From Gymnopus androsaceus JB14 (Eukaryota; Basidiomycota; Agaricomycetes; Agaricales; Omphalotaceae), in contig ML769406.1 of the NCBI GenBank assembly GCA_009733575.1, forward strand, positions 338,911 through 402,910: DNA of 64,000 bases, in the 5' to 3' direction. Shown in pieces: positions 45,895 through 58,824 of the stretch (position 1 is its first letter; every line of letters begins with the position of its first letter). Made by a program: the position numbers and the translations under genes. The notes below the pieces were generated by a model. The model worked only from the letters and a program-made list of their open reading frames with translations. It did no database searches and was not told the DNA's origin.

Positions 45895-46680
45895 AGCGTC
45901 TAACTATTCCCACGTGCTTTAAACCTGGTGCTAAATAGGCGCTAATAACTTGCTTCAAGTTCATGTCGATTCTGTAGAATCCTATTCTCGCAACAAATGT
46001 GACTGCAGTGCCATTTTGTCCGTCGAGTGAAAGACTGTGAGACTTGCACGTTGTACGAGCCAGACTCAGTTCTTTTCCACGTTGTCTAGCTCAGCATTCA
46101 ATCCAAGTTTCCAAATTATACGCCACTGTTTCATAGCCTCAATACTTTTTTCCCCGAAATTCATTGCGGATTCAAACAAGAGATAAATGGATTGGAAGAT
46201 TCAGTGGGCTTTGAGGCTGGTCTCTACGCTTAATATGGCACCGAATCTAGTACGTCCTCCGTATTCTCATCCACAATAGAAATTAACATTTCATTTTCCG
46301 CTAGCTCTGCCACTCCTTGTATTATTTTACTATTATCGCTTCGTGCTTAAATTTGCCTTTAGTCTGAAATCCTTTCCCTTTGTGCCAAATTGCTTGCGAC
46401 TGGCCGTCAAATTTGTTGCAACTTTAGTCGTTCAATTTAACTTGGCCATTTCTGTTAAACGCTAATGCCTCAACCTCTCGCATCCCCTGCCCTTTTCTAC
46501 TGAATTCAGGCCGTTTCTATGTTCCTACTGGACCGGTGTCTACTGCTACGTACACTTCGCCGTCTTCCATTGGCAGACACACCGTACTAGATGCTACTAC
46601 CTCCCTCTGGTGGCCTGAGTAAAGGCATGATCGCCGAATCGATTATTTTACTCGTAGCCATCGACTTGCGAGCGTAGAGC
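45895..46680 (+). repeat. Locus repeat copy C: remnant of the membrane-protein gene (5' part of segmental duplication copy 2)
   Basis: Matches copy B (33650 onward) closely, for example GCACCGAATCTAGTACGT and TTAACATTTCATTTTCCGCT, and ends in the SGGLSKGMIA membrane-segment region near 46640. The tail part of the remnant is missing here. Similarity to the 35380 region resumes at 47955. Confidence 0.65.
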
Positions 46681-48289
46681 TGTTACCCCCAGTGGTATCT
46701 TCTCCAGCTCCGAAACTTCCCTGAATACCGATGCATACACGTCTCTGAGGTTGATGATTCAGATGATTCGGACAAGGAGGTTGAGGCACTAACTCTTCGG
46801 CATCTTTGACGGATAGATCTATAGATATGGGTTGTGGGTATGCTAAACCAGGATACGAAGACTGCGAACGGGTATACGTTGTGAGTTACATAAAGAGTAT
46901 GGCCTGAGGCCATGGAAGCATGGAAGTATCAGTCACGGTGGACCATGGAATGTCCTCGTCTCAGGTCTTGTTGGCGCAGAATGACGTAGTCCTTTGCCAA
47001 TGAGACGTGGGAGAAGGAGGAGAAATTGTTTGTTTCAAGGACTATAGTACCAGTCCAGAGTCAAAAGCCTAGTGATCTTCCACCTCCGAGTGAGTTGAGA
47101 AAATACATACATTTTCTCTAACTAGCTCTCAATTCAAGGATCTGCGCTTGGAGGTTTTGTTTATGTTGAGAGGACAACTTTCCCAGTCCTAGTCTCCTAG
47201 TCCTCTTGCCTTCCATTCCTGATCCGAAACTACTCAGCTCAAAGAGCCTGCTTAGTCCTTCCTTGCCATCATCTTCCTCCCTCGGCCACAGATTGTACGA
47301 AGCCCAGAGGCCGTCAATGTACTTAATCGAAAAAAGTCCCAGACTTGGATCCAGCGGAAGTCTGGTTCGAGACGTCACCAGTGAGGCATCATCCTACAAA
47401 GGCTGTGTAGCCCGTTGGAGCCTCAGCGATGCAGGTGGTGTTGGTAGTGGTTCCCGAGGCAAGGCACCGGGCGGGGGCCTAAAGAAATACGCGTCGGAAG
47501 AGTGCCTGCTCTCAGCTGGGATCGCGCCAGAAATGGATTATCATGGCGGCAGAACGGAGAATGACCATTTGGAAAACCACGATTTGCGCCTCTTCGCTCG
47601 AGTGGCTTCGAGTTCAACCTTAAACCCAACCCTCACATTGCGCTTACGTGTCAGCTACTAGGGGACTCCATTTACCCAAGCCATGAAGACCCAATGCACT
47701 CTTCTCGAATTTTCGGGAGTCTAGTCCATGGGATGTATTCTCAGAGACTGCGGAATGCGCGGAAGGAGGTTTTGATTTTGATCTGGATTTGGGAGCTTGG
47801 GCGTAGATGGATGAGGTGATGCACGATGCGGTGGAGAAGAGGGAGAATGTGGTTGTGGTCGTGTTGGCTCGTGGACATGATTGTTTTTATGTAGGGTCAT
47901 TGAAAGTGCTATTTCGATGTTAATGAGAAATAGTAGTGCAGATTGATACACTCGCGGGATGTAGTATTAATACGCAATACGCATGCACATTTAGCAAGGG
48001 TATATTCTCGGATTCAGATCCTTATACAAAACCCTTACCTTTCATCAATCGAAATCGTATCGTGCTGTATCGTTGTCCGTCGTTGTCAGATGTTAGGTGT
48101 AGTGTGAAGACGGGGAGCCATTCTGGTCCGGCCGTACAGCATGTAAACTCGGTACTAAAAGCGAATTTTTGGCGAACTGAATGTGCCAAGCGTAAAGTGT
48201 AACTTGAACCCCTGAACATGAGCACATGTACATATCAATTCAAGCCATAACGTGTAACATGCCAAGAACAAACGGACGTAATGATACAG
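46681..48289. other. No gene recognised
   Basis: Contains a 151-codon plus-strand ORF (47206-47661, Ser/Gly-rich) and an overlapping minus-strand frame, neither with a recognised domain. From 47955 sequence shared with the region upstream of NLR copy 1 begins (GCACATTTAGCA-AGGGTATATTCTC). Confidence 0.35.
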
Positions 48290-48298
48290 TATATAAAA
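48290..48298 (+). promoter_or_regulatory. TATA box of NLR copy 2
   Basis: TATATAAAA, 65 bases before the ATG at 48355, conserved with copy 1 together with the following GTGCCAGTTT. Confidence 0.5.
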
Positions 48299-48354
48299 AG
48301 TGCCAGTTTTTTGTAACTTCCATACCATTCCACCCCGCACTCTCTGGATCTAAA

Positions 48355-51300
48355 ATGGCATCCTCGTAGGTCTCCTTACAGCGCTTTTCATCAGTCTGCG
48401 GAATACAAAAATAAAAATAAATTGAGCGCCTACCTCGGCATCAGCGGCCAGGCGGCTCATAGTACAAAACTGATGTAGCCCCAAATCGGGAAGGTGGGCG
48501 CTAAAACGCTGAAAAATCGTCGTCATTGCGTTGGATAGCGAGCAGCTCAACAACTAACCTCAAAAGCATAGAAACTACATTATGTGACTTGGACCACCCC
48601 TTAATACTGGTATCACTGAAATTCCAACCATTTTATGGCATTTTTCAATGACAACGCCCCCAAAAAACTCTGAGAGCTTGACATTGCGACTGGCAAAAAT
48701 AAGGACTTTTTGGACCAAGGGAAAGAGCCGGGTGACCTTTAGAATGATAGGATATACCAGGGAGAAGCTATTTGCAGTGTGATATTGTGCTGAAGAGCAA
48801 GAAAAGCTCAGGGTGTCAGGTATGCATGCAGTCTTGATGTTCTAGTGGTCCAATCTCACTTTCCATTATCACTAGGATTACTGTATGATCTTCTATGCTG
48901 TCTACATGCCTTCAAAGGACATAACCCACTCAAATCTTCCTTCAGCAAGCATCCACAAGTTTTGGAAATGTAATTGTTGTTGTTACTCTATTTTTGAGCT
49001 TTCTGGTTGGTCTTTCTGGGATACAGGCACTCTGGACCATTCTAAACCAGACCATGTACTTTAGAATATATAGAATCTACTTCATGCATTGCTGCTTGCA
49101 ATTTCTCTTGGCGACGACGATTTTTCAATATTTTAGCGCCCACCTTCCCAATTGGGAGGCCCATCAGTTTTGGCCACGAGCCGCCTGGCCGCTGATGCCG
49201 AGGTAGGCACTCAATTTTTATTTATTTTTGTATTCCGCAGACCAATGAAAAGCGCTGTAATGCTAGACATAGCTTTTAATTGAAAAATTTATCGTTTAGA
49301 TCGCAGATGTTTGCTGGTGCATCAAACTTTGAAATCAGAAACTCAATTTTGACTACTGGCAATGTCACATATCATGGAGCTCCTCAAGCTGCAAATTATG
49401 GTAAATAACTCAATTCAGTTATTTTCAATATTAATACTATGAACAAACAGGTCATGTTAGTATTTCTGTTTCAAATGTTCTCCAGTGCCCTTCACCCAGT
49501 CAATACTTTGTTGGGCGAGAAGATATACTGGAAAAACTTTCGAAAATATTTTCTGCACCAGTTGTAACTGTTTGGAGTACACACATGGATGTACTTAAGG
49601 ACTTTGTAAGACAGAACCTTAAATAGTAAGTGGGATTGAGAGAATCAAGATATTGATTACTGATTCTAGTAGTTCTTCCATTTTTCTGGATGCAAGCTCT
49701 AGTCAGACCTTGGACAAATCAATTGCAGAGAATATCACCCAAGTAACCTCTGGTAATACACTCCTGGTTCTCCAAAATCCAAGTGCACCAGTAGAGGAAT
49801 ATCTTGATAGACTTCCTTATGCTCCTGTTCTTGCAATAACCACAGAGTCATCTGTGGAATCTTCCACTGCCTTCCAGTTCCCTGACTATGCAATTCAACA
49901 AGTGAACCAGCTGTTGCATTCCATTGAAAATGCTTTTGATCCTGGACAACGGGTTGTCACCCTTATTGCGAATGGAGGAACAGGAAAAACACAAACAGTT
50001 CTTCATTTTGTGTCCAAGAATTCTTCCAGGTAAGGAACAAGTACTTTCTGAGTAGTAAATGATACTGAAGAATTTGAATAGATATTCTAATGTTTGGTTT
50101 TTTGATGCCTCCTCCCATGATACCCTAACTGCCAACTTCAAAGAGCTTGGCAAGGCTGCAGGCATCAGTGAAGATGTAAAAAATGTCCGGGACTTCCTTG
50201 CAAGGATGCATCAAAATTGGCTTTGCATTTTTGATAATGCTGATGATGAAACAGTCTTTCTCAAGGACTATATTCCCATTTGCAATCATGGTAATGTGAT
50301 TGTCACAAGCCGTCTCTCAGAGACATCACAAATGGCATCTCCTGGTTGTCAAATTGACTTGATGGATCTTACCAAAGAGAGTGCTATGGAGTTACTTTTA
50401 AGTCATGCACATGAGCAGAGGACTCTGGAAAACCAGAATTTAGCTTCCAAGATTGTTGAGGCTCTCAGCTGCCATGCTCTTGCTGTTTCCACAGCAGGAG
50501 CTTATATTGGGGCAACTCCAACTTGTGCACTGGGAAATTACTTGACACATTTAATAAGAAAAAGAAGAAAAGTTCTAAATTACAGAATGAGATCACTGGA
50601 TAACTACCAGAGGACTGTATTTAGTGCTTTTCATCTGAGCTTTGAGAAACTCAGTCATCCAACCCAGTTAGTTTATACAGAATGTGTGCGTGTTTGAAAT
50701 CCAACTGCCATTCCTTTGGAGATATTCACTCGAGCAGCTGCATTCACTTCTAGTGATACTTGTCGCAGTTGATTTGAATCCCCCCACTAAGGCCATAAAT
50801 TTTATGATGGAATTCCTATCTCTGATTTGCAGAGGAGGACTCATGGGAAGACAGTGTTAATGAGTTGTAGTCAGCTTTCTTTGGCATCATGACAATTATC
50901 CTGCAAAAATTCTGGCATTTCACCCCGGTAATTCATACATGTGCCCATGAAAGTATTGCACATGGGGAGGAGGATGATATAAACCAGACAGCGGTATTGC
51001 TTCTTGGGCGTGCAATTCCACTAGATTTGCAAATGATGACTATGTGTTTCGCCGTCAACTGGTAATACAAGCCAGTCATATTCACACAAACCATTTACCT
51101 AACCATCCTTGTGCACAAGGCCTTGGCACAAGTTTTTGCAGACAGTGGCTTTTGGTCACTAAGTGAGAAATTAAGTGAGCAGTTATTCCAGCTGCATAAG
51201 CAGGTCATTGGGGACCAGCACCCTGACACCCTGTTGTCTATGGCAGACCTTGCTGATACATATCGTAACCGTGGAAAGCTGAAACAAGCTGAGAAGTTAG

Positions 51301-52224
51301 AAGAAGAGGTCCTTCAGCTGCGTAAACAAGTCATTGGGGACCAGCACCCTGACACCCTGAAGTCCATGGCAAACCTTGCAGTTACATATTGCCAATGTGG
51401 AAAGCTGGAACTAGCAGAGAAGTTATGGAGAGGAGGTCCTTCAGCTGCGCAAACAAGTGATTGGGGACCAGCACCCTGACACCCTAATCTCTATTGCAAA
51501 CCTTGCAGTTATATATCACAAATGTGGAAAGCTGAAACAGGCTGAGAAGTTAGAAGAAGAGGTCCTTCAGCTGCGCAAACAAGTCATTGGGACCAGCACC
51601 CTGACACCCTAATCTCTATTGCAAACCTTGCAGCTACATATGGGCAACTTGGAAAGCTGAAAGAGGCTGAGAAGTTAGGAGAAGAGGTCCTTCAGCTGCG
51701 CAAACAAGTCATTAGGGACAGGCACCCTTCCACCCTCTTGTCCATGGCAAACCTTGCAGTTACATACCACCAATGTGGAAAGCTGAAACTAGCAGAGAGG
51801 TTAGAAGAAGAGGTCCTTCAGCTGCGCAAACAAGTCATTGGGGACAGGCACCCTGACACCCTGAAGTCCATGGCAAACCTTGCAGTTACATACCACCAAT
51901 GTGGAAAGCTGGAACTAGCAGAGAGGTTAGAAGAAGAGGTCCTTCAGCTGCGCAAACAAGTCATTGGGGACAGGCACCCTGACACCCTGAAGTCCATGGC
52001 AAACCTTGCAGTTACATATCACAACTCTGGAAAGCTGGAACTAGCACAGAAGTTAGAAGAAGAGGTCCTTCAGCTTCGCAAATAAGTCATTGGGACCAGC
52101 ACCCTGACTCCCTGAATTCCATGGCAAACCTTGCAGTTACATCTTGCAAATGTGGAAAGCTGGAACTGGCTGAGAAGTTACAAGAAGAGGTCCTTCAGCT
52201 GTGCCAACAAGTTGTTGGACAATG
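48355..52224 (+). pseudogene. NLR copy 2, frameshifted NB-ARC/TPR paralogue
   Basis: Same exon plan as copy 1: the 11-base first exon ATGGCATCCTC, then SQMFAGASNFEIRNSI, VGREDILEKLSKIF, IFLDASSSQTLDKSIAENIT, the Walker A NGGTGKTQTVLHF, Walker B LCIFDNADDETVF and VTSRLSETSQ are all readable (to about 50690). Intron 1 is swollen by an 879-bp transposon. A pair of compensating indels lies near 50550. An insertion near 50670 then shifts the frame to a stop at 50695-50697, and more indels follow (50755, 50825, 50870 and others; 51425 and 51590 in the repeats). The TPR array holds seven HPDTL units before a TAA shared with copy 1, against nine in copy 1. Without editing it could still make a truncated protein ending after the NB-ARC domain. 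Confidence 0.88.
48379..49257. mobile_element. 879-bp TA-target element with about 145-bp inverted repeats in intron 1 of NLR copy 2
   Basis: Starts CAGCGCTTTTCAT and ends in its complement, with TA on both sides (48377-48378, 49258-49259). The inverted repeats extend, imperfectly, for about 145 bases (48379-48525 and 49112-49257). Copy 1 lacks the insertion (GTCTCTTTGATGCTAG against GTCTCCT-TA-ATGCTAG). The interior is non-coding. It sits between the 11-base exon 1 and exon 2 and makes the intron about 950 bases long. Confidence 0.85.
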
Positions 52225-52225
52225 A

Positions 52226-52901
52226 TATTGTATACTCTAACTATGGAACAGTTTTTGTGCTCTCCACTTATTATGTACTGGTATTCACAGACATTCTAAA
52301 GCTGGAACTGGCTGTGAGGATAGAAGAAAAGGTCCTTCACTTGCACACACAAGCAACAAGCAGATTTGAAAGTGTATGCCATTGTTAAACTAATCCAAAA
52401 CTGATCATGATTGCTCCATTAGAGCACAGGTAGGTGTATAAAATTGTAAGTAAATTTTATTAAGTTATTGTGACTGTTAAACTAATCCAAAACTGATCAT
52501 GATTGCTCAATTAGAGCACAGGTAGGTGTATAAAATGTAAGTACAACTTGGAATCAACATTTTACCAAGTTATTGTGACTGGCAGCCAAGTCCCTGTATA
52601 CACACTGCTTTAGTTCTTATTTAGGTTCATGAATACCTGATTTTTCTGAATCAATCTTCGTAGTTGGAGAATTAATGTTGTGAAACAGATGCCCATCCGG
52701 AAGCTGGTTCAGTGGCAGGGGCGTGAATCACCCAGTGCACTTTTTTTTTGTCTGTCCTCGAGGCCACCAACTCAAAGTAGACTGGAGACGATCCCGCCTG
52801 GAGAGTGTTATGCAGAGGAAGGAAATTGATATTGATTGGTAAACTTGAGCTCGAATCTTCAATGGGCCGATCTGGGTCACTGTAGCAGTAGTAGATGATT
52901 G
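52226..52901. other. 3' region of NLR copy 2 with a tandem duplication, and 5' piece of the unidentified fragment
   Basis: A segment starting GTTAAACTAATCCAAAACTG is present twice in tandem (52384-52475 and from 52476). It includes the empty site that matches the transposon insertion at 39008. From about 52735 the minus strand carries the unidentified fragment (SLPININFLPL, VYFELVASRTDKK), cut at 52906 by the retrotransposon. Confidence 0.6.
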
Positions 52902-52906
52902 TCTCC

Positions 52907-53153
52907 TGTAAACGTCGTATACACGACGACACTCACAATCGGACGACTTGATAAGCACACGCTGTATTGACAAAGTCTACAGCAGAAGAGAGATATCGTA
53001 CGATAGGGAGATGATGGTAGTCGAAAGTAAAGAACGACTGAAGTATGTAATCTAGGGAAGAGATCTATAAGTAGTGCCGGATGCCGGAGGTCGGGGTATG
53101 CCGAGTGCGGGGTATGCGGGGTACGTTGAGTCGTAAGCGCGAGAGCGCTTACA
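52907..53153 (-). repeat. 3' LTR (left in window)
   Basis: 247 bp, TG..CA ends, identical to the other LTR. The end read as the element's start forms a hairpin TGTAAGCGCTCTCGCGCTTA. Confidence 0.93.
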
Positions 53154-53251
53154 TCCTCCCCCATTTTGAAAACGAGAATACACGCAGGATTGCAAGCAGA
53201 ATTAGTAACGAAGAGCAAAGAAACGGGAAATAGAACTAAGGAGCGAGAATA

Positions 53252-56200
53252 TTAGACAGATGCAATAAGATCAGTCGGCCCATCACCACCAGCGCGAACC
53301 CAATCCTCAAGGGCTGCGCAGTCCTGCAATGAGGTGTATGAAAGCCAACGGTCTTCACTTGGAGGTTGTCCGCACCAGCGAACCAGGAACTGCCAACCAC
53401 GGCCACGCTTCCGTGAATCCAGAATGCGCTCGATGGTATATTCTTCGAACCCATTCACGATCGTGGGGGCAGGCCAGTCGTGTTCGCGACCTGGGAATAG
53501 TGACGCGTCATTTCGGGTCCAACGTTTAAGCTGATCTACGTAGAAAGAAGGGAACAAGTTGGGTTGGTTAGGAATATCGAGAGTGTAGTGAGAAGATTCA
53601 GGGAAAGCCTTAATTATTTCATAAGGTCCGTCAAACCGAGGAAAAAACTTTGCGACACGCCGTTCACCAGCCTTCTTATAGGCATCCCGGCGATGAAGAG
53701 TGGATAGCATCACCCAATCACCGAACCTCAAAGATTTCGCAAGGGCCACGACCTTTATCTGCATGGTATGATTGTAAAATTTTTGCTGCGGTCAAGTTAT
53801 CCTTTGCTTCGAGCTCCAAACAGGCCATCTGTTCAAGGAAACGGTGGGCGTCCTTGGCATCTTTGCTGGAATCGGTCTTCGTCAGAGTGTTGTGCGAAAC
53901 CAAAGGTGGTAGAATACGAGGGGAACGACCGTAACGCAGTTCGAACATAGACAGCCCAGTTGAAGCATTCACCGAATTCATTATGTCAAAGCGTACTTTT
54001 GCAAGGGAGCGAACCCAACCGCGTTGATTGCGCTCAACATGAAATCGGATTGCCTGATTGATCGTTTTGTTAGATCGTTCGCTGGCGCCATCGGTTTCCG
54101 GGTGGAACGAGGAGGACATCTTCAATTTCACACCAGTGAGTTTATGTAATTCTGTCCAGAAGGTAGACACGAAAAGTTTATCACGGTCCGAGATAATGTC
54201 CAGAGGTAGCCCATTATCGCAGTACCAGTGATCAAAGAAAATGCGAGCAAGCTCACGCGCAGTAATGTCCAAACGAGTCGGAATAATTTTCAGGTCAGAG
54301 TTAAGGCGAACAGTAATTGACAGGATGCAGTCAAAACCCTCATCTACGGGCAAAGGACCAACAAAGTCCATAGCGATGCTGTCACAACGGGACTCAGGCA
54401 CAGGGAGGGGATGTAGGGCCCCTTAGGATTTCTTGAAGTGCGACCTTTATTCCTCTGGCAGTCTTCACAGCCAGGAATATAATGCTCAGGAGATCACGCT
54501 TCATCCGAGGCCAGTAGTAAGAATTTGACAGTAACGCGTATGATTTGTCACCACCAAAGTGGCCACATGTATCATGAGCGAGATGGTAAAGGTCCTCTCG
54601 TAAGGATTTGTACGCAGGTATGTAAAGACGGTCGTTAATGTACCAGAGGCTATCACGCCGTTCGACCCCAGGTACAAGAGAACCACCGTTGACAAATTTG
54701 TGGACGAGGTCGTCGTCTTTGTAACCAGCACGAATGTCATCCATAAAATCAACATCTGCATTCACAGACAAAACAGAAGCACAAGTAAAAGGGTTAGACT
54801 TCCAAGAAGTCACATTAGGAGGGTCAATGGGATCGTCGTCAGGGACAATTGTAATATCATCAGTGTGGTCGGATGGTAGGGCTCCAAGGCGAATCCTACT
54901 GAGTGCATCAGCGGCAGGATTGTCTTCTCCGCGGATGTAAGCAATATCGAGGTCATATTGACTAAGTTCCTCTTGCCAACGTAATTGGCGGCGACTCAAG
55001 TCTTTCTGAGTCTCAAAATTCTCTAACGTTCTGTGATCCGTGAGCACGTAAATCTTCATTCCGAGGCAGTCTGCCCTCCATTTTCTAAGGCAACCTACAA
55101 TGGCAAGTAATTCTTTCTCGTGAACAGGGTAATTTAGTTCAGCACCTGAGAACTGCGCGGAATCGAACGCGACAGGCCTTGCAGAGTCTAATGTCGCACC
55201 GTACATAAGGACACCACCGCGACGGAAATCGCTAGCATCGGTGATAAGAAAAATCTTGTTTATACCCATGTTATCATGGTCAATAACAGTGAGTACGTTT
55301 CGAGAAGCCACCAAACGTTTAATAGCGTTGAAGGCATATGCATGTTCATCTGTCCACATTGGGAAATTCTTGTCGCATTCCTTTGTGGTCAGAGGCGTCA
55401 GGAAGCGAGTATACTCTGCAAGCATATCCAGGTAACCAGCCACAAAGCGAACCATTCCTAAAAATCGGCGCACTTCAGAAGCATTAGTCGGCGTAGGGTA
55501 ATTAACGATAGCCTCAACCTTAGACGATTGAATCTCGACACCACGACGTGAAATGTGGTGGCCAAGGAAATCCAGCTCAGGCAGAAAGAACTTGCATTTC
55601 TTTGGGTTCATATAGAACTTATTTTTCCGGAGCGCTTCAAGAATTAGACGCACATGCTCTGCATGTTCCTCTTCAGAGTCAGACCAAATAACAATATCGT
55701 CCACGTAAATATAGCAAAACTTGCCAATGTATTCACGCAGGGCCTGAGTTACACGTCGTTGGTGACAAGCAGGAGCGTTACGAAGCCCCTGTGGCATGAC
55801 CGTCCACTCGTATAGGCCCAGAGGAGTGTGTACAGCACATAAAGGAATGGAGTCATCGTGCATGCGAGTATGGAAAAACGAGTCCGTCATGTCCATTTTG
55901 CCCCAAACTTTGCCTTTTGCGCAAGCAGCGATAATATCGTCTATTCGCGGGAGAGGGTGCCGGTCAGGAACGGTATTCGCATTAACTTTCCGGAAATCGT
56001 TGACCCAACGAGGTAAAGCACTTGGGTCTGCCTTCGGTATCAAAAAGGCCGGTGAGGAAAAGGGTGAATTCGAAGGACGGATACGTCCAGCATCAAGATG
56101 TTGCTGAATGAGAATAGACCAAGCATCCTTAAATTTTCGAGGCGAAGCATAACCACGAGTCTGGATGACCTGATTGGCATCCTTGAGAGTGATTTTACAG

Positions 56201-57459
56201 GTAATATCCGCAGGCAAACTCTCAGTATGTGCAATCGGTGTGAAGACGTCGGCGTAGTCCGATTTGAACTTATCAGACAACTTCTCAAGTCGCTCGCGGT
56301 TCTCAAGGTCTTCAATACGAGCGCGAACCGCAGCGACAACGTCAAAACCGCGAACAGGGAACTCAGATCTAGTAAAACGACGATACTTTTTATTATCGTA
56401 TATACAGGCCAAGAGTTCGACAAGGACAAGTTTCTTTTGATCCAACAAATCTTGTTGATCAAGAAACAGAAGTCTACGACGTTCTTTGGGAGACGTAGGT
56501 AGGGGCGAGGGAATACATTTAGTGGGATGCAACAAATCGAAGCCGGAAACTTTATCGATGACAGTCCGCGAGCTGTAATCTATCACAAGATTATTATGAG
56601 TGAGAAAAGGAAGACCGAGGATCATCGGTGCACATAACGACGGGACAATTAAAGCACGAACTGTGCGTGAATACCAAGACAGCGAAGGGTCATCTATCTG
56701 AACCTTGCAGAATTCATGTGAAGCGAAGGTTTCGTTCGACCCAGTGGACATAGCGAGAGTCATTTCCTGGGGACGATGTAGACGATGAGATTTCAGGCCT
56801 AAAGAAGTCACCAGGTTAGCATGAATCAGGACAAACGGGCAAGCGCTGTCCAAAAGCAGATCTTCAACGGTGAATCCCAGCGGACCGTTAATTTTTGCAC
56901 GCCATTCAAGGTGCGGAAGTACGAGGGGCATGGAATCGGTACTCACCGAAGGAGCAGAACGCGCACGGACATGTCTGCGAGCGTCAGCCGGCACAGAACC
57001 ATGGTCAGGAGCGTTATTATCACGACCTCGTAGCTGCTTTCGAAGATCAACCTCACGCACAGACGGGTTTTCATCATCGCGAGTATCCCTGCGACGACTA
57101 CCTTCCTCGTCAGAGGAGTGTCCTCCTTCCGAAGAGCGACCACGAGAACGAGAACGAGAACGAGAACGACGTCGGGAGCGAGATTTAGAGTGACGCCTGA
57201 AGGACATTTCAGACGAGGAATCACGGCGGCGAGTGTTACGACCGTACGAAGGAGACACTAATTTGTGTCCAGGAGCATTGTCGTCATTGTAATACTCGCG
57301 TTCAGGACGATCTCGAGGGAACCATGGCAGCGACAGGGCGACGTACAGGACCAGACACAGAATCGTAATCAAAACCGCGATCAAGGGAGTTACCATAAAC
57401 ACCAGAGCCGGACGCAGAATGCACGATAGGTCGAGCTCCGTAGATAGCATGGACACCAT
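53252..57459 (-). pseudogene. pol: Retrotransposon Pol: protease, RT, RNase H, integrase, chromodomain; frame breaks in integrase
   Basis: A 1021-codon ORF (57459-54394) carries an aspartic protease with LLLDSACPFVLIH (about residue 203; DSA in place of DTG/DSG), a reverse transcriptase with FCYIYVDDIVIWSDSEEE (about 583), RNase H with LITDASDF (about 741) and ELNYPVHEKELLAI, and the start of the integrase zinc domain HLAHDTCGHFGGDKS. Frame breaks near 54480 and 54415 interrupt the HHCC region (GCEDCQRNKGRTSRNPKGP is in the middle frame). The integrase core continues at 54401-53718 with AMDFVGPLP, IISDRDKLFVSTFW and SSFHPETDGASERSN (D,D35E). One more break near 53725 precedes GDWVMLST and the chromodomain EYTIERILDSRKRGRGWQFL (about 53275-53420). 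Confidence 0.9.
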
Positions 57460-58824
57460 GAGGTTGTATATTGAACGAACCAGGAGCCGATGCAGGTTGA
57501 CTGAAATCAGGGATCTCGGTCAGCGGCAGCCTGGCTTGGACAGCGGCAACAGGGCGAAGGGAAGTTTGAGTATTGGTGTTTTGTTTAAGGATGAGCTCGT
57601 ATGGAATGCTATTGTTCGGCGAATGTTCGTGGCATTTCTTTGCAAAGGAGATATCTGCATCAGTCAAAGGTCTATAAGGCACAGAAAGAATGGGGGGTTT
57701 CTTCGTAGGGCACTGATCACCAATGTGACCAGCGTACAGTGTGTAGCACCGGAAGCAGCCTTGGACGGACATGAGAAGGGAACGTTGAACAGTGCTCAGT
57801 TTCGGGAATTTATGGGAATCAGGAATCGAATGAGTCGGATGCGAGCGGGGAGGGTATTGATTGTCGCGAGTGGCAACCTGGCTGTCGACCTTCTTCGGGT
57901 ACTTCTTCTGCTCACTGGCATAAGACGGTCCACCAGGAGGACGCCGCCTCTCAACTCCTTGGCACTCCTTCTTCCATTCAACGTAAGGTAGTTGTTCGGA
58001 GACTTCACAGTCGACAAGGTCAGCACGGAACTTTTCTGGCAATTTCTGGATGATTAGAGCTTGGAGGACCTCGTCGGGTTTATGAAACTGGGTACCACGT
58101 AGAGAGCGGTTGTGACTCTCCATAAGAGTACACAACTTCGAGAAGCCTCTGGCATCATGAAGCATCACGAAACCGTCCCTCTTCAAGTCATGTAGACGAG
58201 CCCAGTCGCTTCCCAAGATATGGTTGCGAATCTCGTCAAAGAAGGGACGACTGAGGTAGTCCTTAGATGACTCAGGCTGATCAGGATGCTTCTCGATCCA
58301 GGGCTTGTCTCGAGTTCAGGTTCAATTTCGGCGAGGATATCACGAAGATTGTTCCATTTCATGAACCCTCGAACGAACTCCTTCTTCTTCACAGCTTCGT
58401 CTGTGATGGAGCGTTCATCATGGCTGATGGTCGAATAATCGAAGTATTCTTCAAGCGCCTCGAGCGTCGGATGAGCAACTAACAACTGACAGCCAGTCTT
58501 AGTAGAGCCCATGTCGACGAAACCAGTGCCACTTAGATTGGGAGACATGTCGTCGGATGAGGTTGAGTGTGAGGAGTTGCTACGTGAACGTGGTAGCGAG
58601 ACGATGACACTGTTAGGTGTCGGTGTTTCGGATATGGGATCGGGAGAGTTATGATCGTCGAGACCTTCCGTTTCGTTGACAGGTTCGACGGCAGGAGTGA
58701 ACGTAGATGTCGGAATACGAGGTGTATCGGTGACCGAGCTGTGTCGACGTAAAGCACGTGCAGTCCTTTCCTCTGAACTGGAAGAGACGGGCTTTGCGCT
58801 AGGCGAGGGTTTTCTACCAGTCAT
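57302..58824 (-). CDS. gag: Retrotransposon Gag, with one frame break
   Basis: Starts MTGRKPSPSAKPVSSSSE at 58824, with a Ser/Pro-rich N-terminus and then a capsid-like region (EFVRGFMKWNNLRDILAEIE; after the break DEIRNHILGSDWARLHDLKR, and LRGTQFHKPDEVLQALIIQK). The nucleocapsid has one zinc knuckle CFRCYTLYAGHIGDQC, spaced CX2CX6HX4C instead of the usual CX2CX4HX4C. The frame shifts by one near 58310 between ILAEIEPEL and DKPWIEKHPDQP, splitting the gene into 213- and 304-codon parts. It overlaps the pol frame at 57302-57459. Confidence 0.85.
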
